Positions 43,840-52,614 of a stretch of DNA of 64,000 nucleotides are shown here, in pieces. Each line of letters opens with the position of its first letter. Positions within the stretch are counted from its first letter, which is position 1. Position numbers and translations under genes: made by a program. The stretch comes from Actinomycetes bacterium (GTDB lineage: Bacteria > Actinomycetota > Acidimicrobiia > Acidimicrobiales > Acidimicrobiaceae): positions 20,013 to 84,012 of the forward strand of contig JAJZBG010000008.1 of NCBI GenBank assembly GCA_021799035.1. Reading direction: 5' to 3'. The notes under the pieces are model-generated. The model was not told the DNA's origin, made no database searches, and saw nothing but the letters and a program-made list of their open reading frames with translations.

Positions 43840-45069
43840 ATGAATACAGTGGGACTAGGAACCATCGAAGAGGCCGTAGCGGCGATAAGTCGTGGCGAGA
43901 TGGTTGTCGTGGTCGACGATGAGGATCGCGAAAACGAAGGCGATTTAATCATGGCCGCTCAGTACGCGACACCAGAAGCCATTTCGTTCTTCATCAAGCA
44001 TACGTCTGGGTTGATCTGTGTCGCCGTAAAAGGGGATCGTCTTGACGAGCTCGAGCTTCCCTTGATGGTTGCCAACAACACCGAATCACAGAGAACTGCA
44101 TTTACCATAAGCGTAGATTACAAGCACGGCACAACTACTGGGATTTCCGCGCAAGACCGGTCAGCAACGATCCGGGCGCTTTCGGACAGGAACTTTAGAG
44201 CCTTGGATTTCGTGCGTCCCGGTCACATATTTCCGCTTAGGTACCGAGAGGGTGGCGTTCTCAAGAGAGCTGGGCATACCGAGGCTTCTGTGGACTTGGC
44301 CATCGCTGCGGGTCTTGAGCCGGCTGGAGTTCTCTGCGAAATCGTCAGCGAAGACAAGTCCCAAATGGCGCGCTTCAACGAGCTGAAAAGTTTCAGCGAG
44401 AAGTACAACCTTGTGATGATCTCGATTGCTGATCTCGTCAGGTATCGCCGCCAAAAGGACAAGCTCATTCGCCGCGTTGAAGGCGCAACAGCCAGGATTC
44501 CCACTGTTTATGGCGATTTTACTTGTGTAGTCTACGAGTCTTTGCTAGATGGAGAAAATCATCTGGCCCTCACAATGGGGAAGATAGACGATGGATCTCC
44601 AGTGTTGGTTCGTGTGCATTCCGAGTGTCTAACTGGAGATGTTTTTGGCTCGCTGAGATGCGACTGCGGGCCTCAGCTCGATGCAGCGCTTCAAATGATT
44701 GCAAAAGAGGGTTCAGGAGTTGTCATATATTTGCGCGGCCACGAGGGCCGGGGTATTGGCATAGCACACAAGGTGCGAGCCTATAACCTGCAGGAGAAAG
44801 GACGCGATACAGTTGAGGCCAACTTGGAGCTTGGTTTGCCCGTGGATTCCAGGGAATATGGAATCGGCGCGCAGATGCTGGTTGACTTAGGAATCACTGA
44901 GGCTCGTGTGATCACCAATAATCCTGCAAAATACGGTGGCCTAGAGGGATTCGGACTCAACATTGTGGAACGTGTCAAACTCCCTGCCTCCGTTAATCCC
45001 GAAAACATCAACTACTTGAGAACTAAAAGGGAGCGCATGGGTCACCTTCTGGATGGCTTAGACGATTAG
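43840..45069 (+). CDS. ribBA: Bifunctional DHBP synthase / GTP cyclohydrolase II
   Basis: This 409-residue protein carries both riboflavin entry activities. The N-terminal half (about 1-205) is RibB, with VVVDDEDRENEGDL and GHTEASVDLA; the C-terminal half is RibA, with the zinc Cys set in CLTGDVFGSLRCDCG and the catalytic RGHEGRGIG. ATG at 43840 directly abuts ACAGG; GTG at 43849 has AGGA 8 nt upstream and may be the true start. The GTP and ribulose-5-P branches are thus in one polypeptide. Confidence 0.96.
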   Translation: MNTVGLGTIEEAVAAISRGEMVVVVDDEDRENEGDLIMAAQYATPEAISFFIKHTSGLICVAVKGDRLDELELPLMVANNTESQRTAFTISVDYKHGTTTGISAQDRSATIRALSDRNFRALDFVRPGHIFPLRYREGGVLKRAGHTEASVDLAIAAGLEPAGVLCEIVSEDKSQMARFNELKSFSEKYNLVMISIADLVRYRRQKDKLIRRVEGATARIPTVYGDFTCVVYESLLDGENHLALTMGKIDDGSPVLVRVHSECLTGDVFGSLRCDCGPQLDAALQMIAKEGSGVVIYLRGHEGRGIGIAHKVRAYNLQEKGRDTVEANLELGLPVDSREYGIGAQMLVDLGITEARVITNNPAKYGGLEGFGLNIVERVKLPASVNPENINYLRTKRERMGHLLDGLDD

Positions 45070-45112
45070 GCTAGCCAACAGTAATTTCTAGGGTCTAGGA
45101 AGGTGCCGCTCA

Positions 45113-45622
45113 ATGCCTGATCAGCGTGAAGCTGGGGTTCAGTCGCAGTCTGGTCCGCTCTCCGTCTCAGAGTCAGATCTTTACGTGCTAGTGGCATCGA
45201 GGTATAACGACTTCATAACGAGGGAGCTTATTGAAGGTGTCACGAGTGGGCTTAAGGCTCATGGCGCGGGAGACGAGAACATCGAGCTTGTGAGGGTTCC
45301 CGGCGCAATGGAGATTCCGCTGGCTGCAAAGTGGCTTGCTCAAAGTGGAAGGTATTGTGCGATAATCTGCCTCGGATCGGTGATTCGGGGGGCAACAACT
45401 CATTACGAGGTTGTAGTCAATGCCTGTTCAGCCGGGGTATCACAAGTGGGCTTGGAGTTTGGAATCCCCGCTATTTTCGGTGTGCTCACGACCGAAAACA
45501 TAGAGCAGGCTATTGAAAGAAGCGAGATGACTTTGGGAAACAAAGGCCGGGAGTTTGCGGAAACCGCAATTGAAATGGTCGACCTGAAGCGCTCAATCTA
45601 TGGCAGGCAACTTAGGATTTAG
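45113..45622 (+). CDS. ribH: 6,7-dimethyl-8-ribityllumazine synthase
   Basis: This 169-residue enzyme condenses the DHBP and diaminopyrimidine branches, usually as a multimeric shell. Motifs are VASRYNDFITRELIEGV, RVPGAMEIPLAAKWLA, GSVIRGATTHYEVV and FGVLTTENIEQAIER. The N-terminal ~20 residues are a polar extension. AAGGTG lies 7 nt before the ATG. hisG follows after 15 bp. Confidence 0.96.
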   Translation: MPDQREAGVQSQSGPLSVSESDLYVLVASRYNDFITRELIEGVTSGLKAHGAGDENIELVRVPGAMEIPLAAKWLAQSGRYCAIICLGSVIRGATTHYEVVVNACSAGVSQVGLEFGIPAIFGVLTTENIEQAIERSEMTLGNKGREFAETAIEMVDLKRSIYGRQLRI

Positions 45623-45637
45623 GAACGGGACGGTTTA

Positions 45638-46513
45638 ATGCTTCGATTAGTTCTTCCCAAAGGTTCGTTGGAGAGGGCGACACTTGACCTATTTTCGCAG
45701 GCAGATCTCTCGGTCTCTCGCACATCCGACGTGGACTACAGAGGAAAGATCGACGACCCACGAATAGACGAGGTTCGCATTTTGCGACCGCAGGAGATAG
45801 CGAGCTATGTAGCTGAAGGCCGGTTTGACTTGGGGATTACAGGTCGCGATTGGATCGAGGAGACGGGTGCGGATGTCGTCAGCCTCGGGGAGCTGCAGTA
45901 CTCAAAAGCAACATCGAATCCAATCAGGATTGTTCTAGCGGTAGCCAGCGATTCTCCGGTGCACTCTTCCAAGGATCTCAAACCCAATATGAGAGTATCC
46001 ACCGAGTATCCCGTTTTGACTAAGAGGTACTTCGATTCCCTCGGGATTCCCGCTCAGGTGGTCCTCTCCTATGGCGCGACAGAGGCGAAGGTGCCGGACA
46101 TTGCCGACGCGATTGTGGAGATTACGGAGACTGGGCGAGCGATCAGGGCCGCTGGTCTGCGCATTGTGGACACGATCCTAGTCTCATATACCGAAGTCAT
46201 TGCAAATCCGGATGCGGCGCGCGACCCGGTCAAGTTTCATGCGATGACTCAGATCATGACGCTTTTGACCGGAACGCTAAAAGCTAGAGGAAATGTCCTC
46301 GTCAAGCTCAATGTTGGGGAAAGCGATCTTAACGCAGTGATCGAGACAATTCCTTTCATGAAGGCGCCAACCATATCCAAGCTTTTTGGAGATGTTGGTT
46401 ACGCTGTTGAGGCAGTCGTTGCAAGGTCACAGATAAACACGCTGATACCAGCCCTGAAAGATGCGGGCGCTACGGACTTATTGGAAATTCCGCTGTCCAA
46501 GATAGTTCCATAG
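45638..46513 (+). CDS. hisG: ATP phosphoribosyltransferase, long form
   Basis: This 291-residue enzyme starts histidine synthesis. The catalytic part shows LVLPKGSLERATLDLF, DLGITGRDWIEE and the PRPP site DAIVEITETGRAIRAAGL; the C-terminal ~75 residues are the regulatory domain of the long form, so HisZ is not needed. The ATG at 45638 has AGGAACGGG upstream. The other his genes are not in the window; hisG sits behind ribH and just before a cold-shock-like gene. Confidence 0.96.
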   Translation: MLRLVLPKGSLERATLDLFSQADLSVSRTSDVDYRGKIDDPRIDEVRILRPQEIASYVAEGRFDLGITGRDWIEETGADVVSLGELQYSKATSNPIRIVLAVASDSPVHSSKDLKPNMRVSTEYPVLTKRYFDSLGIPAQVVLSYGATEAKVPDIADAIVEITETGRAIRAAGLRIVDTILVSYTEVIANPDAARDPVKFHAMTQIMTLLTGTLKARGNVLVKLNVGESDLNAVIETIPFMKAPTISKLFGDVGYAVEAVVARSQINTLIPALKDAGATDLLEIPLSKIVP

Positions 46514-46741
46514 ATGCGTCCGAGCGCACTGGCATTGGTTGCGAGCAGGGGAGTGGTGAGCGAGTTTGACGAGTCGGTCGGCTTGGGTGTTATCACTAGT
46601 GTCGACGGTGTTGAGCTGCCGTTTCACTGCATAGCGATAAGCGACGGGTCACGAAAGATCGAAGTCGGCGCATCAGTGGCCTTTAGAGTGTTTCCTGCCG
46701 TCAAGGGCCGGGTTGAAGCCTCTTTTGTTGAGAAGATCTAG
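46514..46741 (+). CDS. Small cold-shock-domain-like protein
   Basis: This 75-residue protein resembles a cold-shock OB fold: GVVSEFDESVGLGVITS, LPFHCIAISDGSRKIEVGASVAFRV and KGRVEASFV. The usual aromatic RNA-contact residues of RNP1 (KGFGFI) are not conserved (VGLGVI), as in a subgroup of actinobacterial paralogues, so RNA binding is uncertain. ATG follows the hisG TAG without a gap and without a clear ribosome-binding site, suggesting reinitiation. It converges with the next gene with a 4-bp overlap. Confidence 0.75.
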   Translation: MRPSALALVASRGVVSEFDESVGLGVITSVDGVELPFHCIAISDGSRKIEVGASVAFRVFPAVKGRVEASFVEKI

Positions 46742-47085
46742 CTCTGGTTCTGGTGATTCTCTGTGAGGGTGGAAAGCTGGACATAGGCTAGGCGCAGCTG
46801 GGCGATTCCATCTCGTATCTCTTGTTCATGCTCGCCTAGGCGTCCTTTGATCGCGTCTGCCATTCCTGAAAGTGCGTCGATTGCGAGGGTTGCTGGCACC
46901 AGCCTTGGGGGTGTTTCTGAAAGATAGATTGCAGCGAGTTCAAACAGTCCAAAGCAGTGGTTTGCAATGACAATCTCCGGTGACGAGGAGAGAATTTCTT
47001 TTTTCAGTCGCTCCATGTCTGCTGCGGCTTCATTCTGTGCTTGTTCATCGTCAGCTGGCTGTTTCTGTGTTCCATCGCTTGACAT
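46738..47085 (-). CDS. DUF1844-like small protein next to infC
   Basis: This 115-residue protein has an acidic, Gln-rich N-terminus and a helical middle (PEIVIANHCFGLFELAAIYLSE, LVPATLAIDALSGMADAIKGRL). Length, composition and position divergent from infC fit the actinobacterial DUF1844 family; the assignment is from memory and is moderate. Its function is unknown. ATG at 47085 has GGAG 8 nt upstream. Confidence 0.65.
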   Translation of the reverse strand: MSSDGTQKQPADDEQAQNEAAADMERLKKEILSSSPEIVIANHCFGLFELAAIYLSETPPRLVPATLAIDALSGMADAIKGRLGEHEQEIRDGIAQLRLAYVQLSTLTENHQNQS

Positions 47086-47262
47086 CGTGATTTCTCCGCG
47101 GTTGTATCGACTAATGAGATCTGCTGATAGACTACCAATGAAGTTTAATGAGAAAGCGGAGCAAGCAGGTCTTGACTCCCACCTTGTCGCTCTCAGGGCT
47201 GACCGGGTTGATTATAGGCAGGATTCTTCTTTCGCCTTCGCTTTTTCGTATTAACAGATAGA

Positions 47263-47286
47263 AACTACGAAAGAGATTTTGTAGTT
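47263..47286 (+). promoter_or_regulatory. Strong hairpin in the infC leader
   Basis: AACTACGAAA, loop GAGA, TTTTGTAGTT forms a 10-bp stem (one G-U) capped by a GNRA-type tetraloop. It ends 7 nt before the AAGGAG of infC. Control of infC translation is inferred from its position. Confidence 0.6.
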
Positions 47287-47308
47287 GGTGATGAAGGAGT
47301 GATGCCGA

Positions 47309-47920
47309 ATAGTCGCACCCACAACAAACGAGCCTCGCATAAATGAGCGCATTAGAGCGAAAGAGGTTCGGCTTGTAGATCCAGAGGGTTCACAGCTTGG
47401 GATAAAGAGCCTCCAGGAAGCGCTTGCGCTTGCCAGGCAGATGGATTTGGACCTGGTAGAGGTGGCTCCAATGGCTGTTCCACCTGTCTGCCGAATCATG
47501 GATTACGGAAAATACAAGTTCGATGCCGCGCAAAAGGCTAAAGAATCCCGGCGTAAGTCCATGGGGGCGCAGATCAAGGAGATGAAGTATCGGCCGAAGA
47601 TCGGCTCTGGTGATTTTGAGACCAAAACAAAGCAGGTGATCAAGTTCCTGCAAGAGGGTCACAAAGTGAAAGTCACAATTATGTTTCGAGGGCGCGAGCT
47701 GTTTCATCCAGAGCTTGGGAAGAGCATCCTGGACCGGATCGCAGAGGAAGCTCAAGGTGTGGGCAGAGTGGAGACAGTTCCAAAACTCGACGGCCGGAAC
47801 ATGATCATGGTACTTGGCCCAGACAAGCGGAGTGCAACTAAGTCCACCAACTCAAAGGATGAGCATTCTATGCCGGAGCGATCTGGTGATGGCGGTTCAT
47901 CGAGCGGCAAGTCTCGATAA
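47309..47920 (+). CDS. infC: Translation initiation factor IF-3 with apparent AUA start
   Basis: This 203-residue factor checks the start codon and keeps ribosomal subunits apart. The N-terminal domain (EPRINERIRAKEVRLVDPEG..., ALALARQMDLDLVEVAP) joins by a Lys-rich linker (DYGKYKFDAAQKAKESRR) to the C-terminal domain (KIGSGDFETKTKQVIKFLQEGHKVKVTIMFRGRE). An in-frame TGA at 47300 bounds the frame, and no ATG, GTG, TTG or CTG occurs before codon 45 (ATG 47441), which would delete the N-domain. ATA at 47309, 9 nt after AAGGAG, is the likely start. infC is well known for a rare AUU start and autoregulation in E. coli. The C-terminus has a Ser-rich tail. Confidence 0.92.
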   Translation: MVAPTTNEPRINERIRAKEVRLVDPEGSQLGIKSLQEALALARQMDLDLVEVAPMAVPPVCRIMDYGKYKFDAAQKAKESRRKSMGAQIKEMKYRPKIGSGDFETKTKQVIKFLQEGHKVKVTIMFRGRELFHPELGKSILDRIAEEAQGVGRVETVPKLDGRNMIMVLGPDKRSATKSTNSKDEHSMPERSGDGGSSSGKSR

Positions 47921-48032
47921 TTTCAGATTGCAGGGGTTTGCTGTCCTGTTCTGCCTTTTGAGGCGGGGCACCACTTAGTAATTCAATAAGCCTGGCTTTA
48001 GACAGATGCCGGCATAAGCAAGGAGTTTTTAG

Positions 48033-48227
48033 ATGCCCAAGATCAAGACTGACCGTGGCGCCGCGAAAAGGTTCAAAATAACTGGAACCGGAAAGATTCG
48101 CCGTCGCAAGCCGTATAGGTCGCATTTGCTGGAGAAGAAGGCGTCGACCAGGACTCGTCGTCTCGGCCGCGAGGCTGACGTGGCGAAAGGTGATCTGCGT
48201 CAAGTCCGAAGGCTACTGGGCATTTAG
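48033..48227 (+). CDS. rpmI: 50S ribosomal protein L35
   Basis: This 64-residue, very basic ribosomal protein begins [26 protein letters not shown], the L35 signature. AAGGAG lies 7 nt before the ATG. It is in the conserved infC-rpmI-rplT order, 112 bp after infC; that gap contains a small GCCT/AGGC hairpin but no obvious regulator. Confidence 0.97.
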   Translation: MPKIKTDRGAAKRFKITGTGKIRRRKPYRSHLLEKKASTRTRRLGREADVAKGDLRQVRRLLGI

Positions 48228-48270
48228 CTCCGTTGGTTTTAGTTGTTGGGTCTTTAAGTCAGGAGTAGAG

Positions 48271-48639
48271 ATGGCAAGGGTGAAAAGGGCGGTTCACGCC
48301 AAGAAGCATCACAAGGCGGTACTAGAACAGGCCAAGGGCTATTATGGCAACAAGTCGAGGAGCTTCAGGGCTGCAAATGAGCAGGTGCTGCACTCGCTGG
48401 CGTACGCATTTAGAGACAGGCGGGCGCGCAAAGGGGAATTTCGCCAGCTATGGATTCAGCGAATCAATGCTCAAGCGAGAGTCAACGGAATGAGTTATTC
48501 TCGGCTTATAGCTGGTTTGAAGGCTGCCGAGATCAGCATCGACCGTAAAGTGTTGGCGGACCTTGCGGTTACAGATCCTAACGCCTTCGCCGTTTTGGTG
48601 GAAAAGGCTCGCTCGGCCCTCACGGTTTCGACTAACTAG
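48271..48639 (+). CDS. rplT: 50S ribosomal protein L20
   Basis: This 122-residue protein, [24 protein letters not shown]..., with [26 protein letters not shown], is L20, which binds 23S rRNA early in assembly and represses its operon in other bacteria. ATG 48271 has AGGAG upstream; the frame is open further up, but family alignment fixes this start. Confidence 0.97.
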   Translation: MARVKRAVHAKKHHKAVLEQAKGYYGNKSRSFRAANEQVLHSLAYAFRDRRARKGEFRQLWIQRINAQARVNGMSYSRLIAGLKAAEISIDRKVLADLAVTDPNAFAVLVEKARSALTVSTN

Positions 48640-48662
48640 GGGTTACCACGGCCAATACGCCA

Positions 48663-49442
48663 TTGTCGTTCAAGCATCAGAAAATTGTGCGCCTTCGGAG
48701 ACTTCTTCGAAGGCGTTCTTTGCGCGAGGCAGAACGGAAATTTGTCATAGAAGGCTCGCGTGCAGTCAGATCTGCTCTTATGTCAGATGTAGAGCTTGAA
48801 GCCATTTACTTTGAGCCTTCCTCAAGCGAGATTGCGGCGAATGTACTGGAGCTAGCCGCGAAGATTGGCTACCGCACTTACGAGATGGTCCCAGGAGTTC
48901 TGGAAAGGGCATCCGATGCGGTGACCCCTCAAAGCGTCGCGGCAATTGCGTCGTTTGTCGACAAAGATGCAATCGATATCGAACTCGAGTCACTCGTGGC
49001 AGTGATGGTAGGCGTCAGAGACCCCGGAAATGCCGGAACAATCATCAGGACGGGACTTGCAGCTGGTGCATCGGCAGTGATCTTGTGCGATCAGTGTGTG
49101 GACATTTACAATCCCAAGACGGTGCGCTCGAGCGCTGGTGCGCTATTCAGCACTCCGATAGCCATAATGGACACTCTTGAGAAGACAGCGGGGTTTCTCA
49201 GATCCAAGGGATATCGGATTATCGGGACCTCCTCGCATGCCCAAACCCCCTACTGGGAGGAGGATCTCTCAGGCAGAGTGGCAATTGTTTTGGGCAACGA
49301 GGGGAGCGGTCTCGATAGGAGCTATGCACATCTGTTTGACCGCACGGTGACAATCCCCATCGACCCAAGAGCGGAGTCACTCAATGTCGGAGTGGCGGCG
49401 GCCGTGCTCATGTTCGAAGGGGTGAGGCAGCGGCAAGCCTAA
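48663..49442 (+). CDS. SpoU/TrmH-family RNA 2'-O-methyltransferase
   Basis: This 259-residue methyltransferase has an N-terminal substrate-binding domain (KFVIEGSRAVRSAL) and the SPOUT trefoil-knot domain with VGVRDPGNAGTIIRTGLAAGASAVIL, VRSSAGALFSTPI, IVLGNEGSGLD and IPIDPRAESLNVGVAAAVLMFE. It would methylate a ribose in rRNA or tRNA; the target base is not predictable. TTG at 48663 is the only standard start before the domain apart from a GTG at 48687; neither has a ribosome-binding site. It follows rplT and in many bacteria precedes pheS. Confidence 0.88.
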   Translation: MSFKHQKIVRLRRLLRRRSLREAERKFVIEGSRAVRSALMSDVELEAIYFEPSSSEIAANVLELAAKIGYRTYEMVPGVLERASDAVTPQSVAAIASFVDKDAIDIELESLVAVMVGVRDPGNAGTIIRTGLAAGASAVILCDQCVDIYNPKTVRSSAGALFSTPIAIMDTLEKTAGFLRSKGYRIIGTSSHAQTPYWEEDLSGRVAIVLGNEGSGLDRSYAHLFDRTVTIPIDPRAESLNVGVAAAVLMFEGVRQRQA

Positions 49443-49489
49443 GAGGTTGTTGGAGCCAATCGAAGCTGGATCTGTTTGAGGGCTCAGCT

Positions 49490-50893
49490 CTAGGAGTTTG
49501 GATCTGAAATTTTTCGGGTGTCAGTGTCTGCCGAGGCAAATCTGAAGGTATTTGCGTCTGAGCCGGTCCTAGGTCCCGTCGAGACCACCGGTAATGCGAT
49601 CCTTGAAAGCAGGTTTCTGGGGCGATAGAGCTTTCTGCCGGAAAAGGGGCCAGGAGAGTCACTGTTTGTGGTAAGGACCCATGCCCAGGCAGCAAGATCG
49701 ACAGGGTAAAGCAGGTATCCGACTCTCGTGGCAGGGGCGATGAGGATGGCTATAAAAAGCACTAGCGCCGAAATCCACGATGCCCCGGTGTGGACCTTGG
49801 GTGTTCGATAAATGATCCATATCAAGGTCACAGCTCCGACAGCGAGTCCTATTGCGACTGCGATGTATGGATATCCTTTCCAGAGGCCGGCAAGGATGTG
49901 TCCTGGCAGCGGGCTCGCAGCAGGTGAACCCAACGAGGCAATTCCAGCGGGAAACTTTATCACGTTGTTTACTAGCGCGGAGAGGTTGTGGAGGATCTCG
50001 CCTTCAAGCGTCCAAATCATTATCGTTAGCGCAGGTAGGGCGAATTTCAAACCTACTTTCCATCCGTTTCTCACCGTAAGCACGATTCCCGCAATGAGTA
50101 CAAGGGGCCAGGACGTGAATTTCAGAATTGCAGCCGCCCCCAGGACTATTCCCGACCACCCCCAACGTTGCCGGGCCAACAGCACTATGCCAAGTGCCAT
50201 CAATGCGACAACAGGTATGTCGTCTCCTCCGGTCACAAGCGGAAGGGCTGCCGTCGGCAAAATGGCCATGGCCTGAAAGGCTAACATCGGCGACCTTTCT
50301 GTTTTCGGTCGCCAGGCAATTGCAAGTCCCGTGGCTATCAGCGTTATCAGCATGAATCCAATTCGCGGATCGCCAAGGGCTGCCGGTGTTCGTATCAGCG
50401 CGCTTGCGATTCCGAAGAGGGCCATGCCCGGTAGATAGGGGAAGAAAGCGTTGGTTGCAGGTACGGATGAAGGGATGCCAATGCCAGTTCGTGCTACAGA
50501 TATTACGGGGTACAGTGCCTTTCCTTTGACAAGTCGCGACCCGGCTGCTGCTATGACCAGGACTTCAGGCTGGGCGTGAGCTATTGTGCCCTGTGAGCCC
50601 GCTTGGTCGACAATTTGCGCTAGGAGTGGAATCAAGACTGCAGTCAGAAAGACCATTGAAGCAATCACGAGCCTTGTTGCTCCTCGCTTGCGCGGAGGGT
50701 GGAGAATTGTCCATGCTGACACGACCGAGGCAAGGAAGTAGGGCAGTGCCGCCATCTCTCCCCACCAGCGGTAAAGTGCAATCTTTGATATCAAGAAGGT
50801 GAGAAGTGCAAATATCGAAGATGCAAGATATAGCGTCAGATCCGCTGCCTCCGGCGGCAAATGCTCGAACTTGTGCGCGATGCGAGATTTCAT
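49490..50893 (-). CDS. Polytopic membrane protein, possibly a GT87/DUF2029-type glycosyltransferase
   Basis: This ~467-residue protein has about ten to twelve hydrophobic segments. Features such as a first extracellular loop with GTIAHAQPEVLVIAAAGSRLVKGKALYPV, NAFFPYLPGMALFG and SGIVLGAAAILKFTSWPLVLI are reminiscent of polyprenyl-phosphate-mannose-dependent GT87 or DUF2029 membrane glycosyltransferases, but I cannot identify a catalytic motif with certainty. ATG at 50893 is chosen; the frame continues to a TTG at 51031, but that stretch looks non-coding. A minus-strand TTGGTC...TAGTAT promoter-like pair lies at about 51050-51085. It converges with the methyltransferase gene. Confidence 0.6.
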   Translation of the reverse strand: MKSRIAHKFEHLPPEAADLTLYLASSIFALLTFLISKIALYRWWGEMAALPYFLASVVSAWTILHPPRKRGATRLVIASMVFLTAVLIPLLAQIVDQAGSQGTIAHAQPEVLVIAAAGSRLVKGKALYPVISVARTGIGIPSSVPATNAFFPYLPGMALFGIASALIRTPAALGDPRIGFMLITLIATGLAIAWRPKTERSPMLAFQAMAILPTAALPLVTGGDDIPVVALMALGIVLLARQRWGWSGIVLGAAAILKFTSWPLVLIAGIVLTVRNGWKVGLKFALPALTIMIWTLEGEILHNLSALVNNVIKFPAGIASLGSPAASPLPGHILAGLWKGYPYIAVAIGLAVGAVTLIWIIYRTPKVHTGASWISALVLFIAILIAPATRVGYLLYPVDLAAWAWVLTTNSDSPGPFSGRKLYRPRNLLSRIALPVVSTGPRTGSDANTFRFASADTDTRKISDPNS

Positions 50894-51031
50894 CTTCTCG
50901 GCTAGGAGAAACTGGGTGCTGAGCTTGGTTTGAAATCCAAGTTCAAAGCCTTCAGTATTTGCACCGTATCTAGGCACGGGTTCGATGCTCCGCTGGTGGC
51001 ACCGGCTTTCGATCGGCCAGAACTGATTCAA

Positions 51032-51532
51032 GCCCCATTTGCGCAGTCCTATACTATCGGCCGTTAGAGGGGTATGACCAACCTTTTAATCCCGTCCCCC
51101 CGCTCCAATTAGGCAGAGCAGCACGGCATTTCTTATATGGTCCCTTGTGATCTCGATTTGCCAACATGAATCCTGTTGTTCGAATTTCACAAACAGTTTA
51201 GCGACCCAGAGTTACCAAGTGCATGACGAATCGCAAGAAAGAGGGACACGCATGGCTGCGGCTCTCATGCTGGGCTCATCACCCGCGCGTTATAGCGCAC
51301 CATGTGTGGAACGCTTCTGCCGTAATGATGCATAGCAGGTCGGATTCTGTGGATGGCCTTCGTGCCTAGCTGCGTTCTCTTCGGGGTTTGGAACTTCACT
51401 CCTGGTCAGTGTCTAGGAACGGTTAGGCGATCAGTAAATGGGCTGCTAGTTTATATCATTGTCTTGGCCATGCTATTAGTAATTTGGCCAATCCAACTTG
51501 GCAGGTTCCGTTCGTCATGAGGAGTTCATTAG
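51032..51532. other. Long intergenic region upstream of pheS
   Basis: I see no convincing gene in these 500 bp; a 62-codon frame at 51147 lacks support. There is a GCGC/GCGC hairpin near 51285-51299 and a 7-bp inverted repeat at 51464-51491. No T-box (no GGGTGGTACCGCG-like bulge), tRNA or terminator is recognisable. It probably contains the divergent promoters of pheST and the membrane protein gene. Confidence 0.5.
51464..51491. repeat. Inverted repeat upstream of pheS
   Basis: TTGGCCA (51464-51470) and TGGCCAA (51485-51491) are perfect inverted arms around a 14-nt AT-rich spacer, about 40 bp before the pheS start. It could be an operator or an mRNA leader hairpin. Confidence 0.4.
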
Positions 51533-52594
51533 GTGTCTCAACTGTCTTTACAGGAGATAATTGACAAAGTCGACGAGCTGAAATGCTACTTCCAATCATC
51601 TCTTTTAACCGTTGCCGATATGAACATGCTCCGAGAGCTCGAACATGAAGTGCTCTCTAAAAAGGGGTCGATCGCCGTGCTCAACAGGCAGCTCGGTACC
51701 TTGGATCCCGGGTCCAGGCAGATTGCCGGATCTGCAATCAATGAGGCGCGAGGGCAGATGAGGGCTGAATTCGAGGAGGCGAAAGCGAGGCTGTTAGTTG
51801 AAGCCCGTGTCAGGGAGCTTGAAACGGAGAAGCTGGATCTATCAGAGGTGGTTGCTGATGCAACGTTTCGCGCTGGCCGAACTCATCTGATTACCGCGAC
51901 GAGGATGGAATTGGAAGACATTTTCATCGGAATGGGCTTCGTTGTCGAGGAGGGACCCGAGGTTGAGACCGATTGGCACAACTTCGAGGCTTTGAACATA
52001 CCGCCGTATCATCCGGCTCGTGCGGGGCAGGACAGTTTTTACCTGAAGTTCGGCGAAGCTGAATCGATGCTTCTCAGAACCCATACATCACCAGTTCAGA
52101 TCAGGGTCATGACGCGCCAACAGCCACCTATCTATGCTGTGATGCCGGGACGGGTTTATAGGCGAGACACAGCAGATGCTCGTCATACGCCGGCATTTCA
52201 TCAGATTGAGGGATTAGTTGTTGACAAAGGAATCACATTTGCGAACCTGGCAGGGACCATAGAAGCTTTCACCAAGGCGATTTTCGGGCCCCATGTGGTT
52301 TCGCGTCTTAGGCCGGGGTTCTTCCCATTCACAGAGCCGTCGGCGGAGTTCGAGGTCACCTGTTCCATCTGCGAGGGTGCGGGATGCAGAACGTGTTCGG
52401 GAACGGGATGGATCGAGCTTGGTGGTTGCGGCATGGTGGACCCGAACGTGTTTGGTGCGGTCGGGATCGATCCTGAGGAATGGAATGGTTTTGCATTCGG
52501 CTTTGGGATAGACAGGCTCGCCCAAATGCGCCATTCGATTTCGGACATGCGAGTTTTGCTGGACAACGACGTCAGGTTTCTTCGACAGTTTTAG
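51533..52594 (+). CDS. pheS: Phenylalanyl-tRNA synthetase alpha subunit
   Basis: This 353-residue subunit carries the class II catalytic core. The N-terminal coiled-coil region (about 1-95) binds tRNA; then come motif 2 in MPGRVYRRDTADARHTPAFHQIEG and motif 3 in NGFAFGFGIDRLAQMRHSI. A Cys-rich insert CSICEGAGCRTCSGTGW is present, as in many bacterial PheS. GTG at 51533 has AGGAG 8 nt upstream. Confidence 0.96.
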   Translation: MSQLSLQEIIDKVDELKCYFQSSLLTVADMNMLRELEHEVLSKKGSIAVLNRQLGTLDPGSRQIAGSAINEARGQMRAEFEEAKARLLVEARVRELETEKLDLSEVVADATFRAGRTHLITATRMELEDIFIGMGFVVEEGPEVETDWHNFEALNIPPYHPARAGQDSFYLKFGEAESMLLRTHTSPVQIRVMTRQQPPIYAVMPGRVYRRDTADARHTPAFHQIEGLVVDKGITFANLAGTIEAFTKAIFGPHVVSRLRPGFFPFTEPSAEFEVTCSICEGAGCRTCSGTGWIELGGCGMVDPNVFGAVGIDPEEWNGFAFGFGIDRLAQMRHSISDMRVLLDNDVRFLRQF

Positions 52595-52614
52595 CGACAG
52601 GGGTCATTTGACAT

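Noticed and set aside
47441..47920. infC starting at ATG 47441
   Set aside because: The upstream in-frame sequence encodes the conserved IF-3 N-terminal domain.
51040..51112. tRNA-like stretch ending near CCCGTCCCCCCGCTCCA
   Set aside because: No 5' acceptor strand pairs with it and no anticodon or D arm can be drawn.
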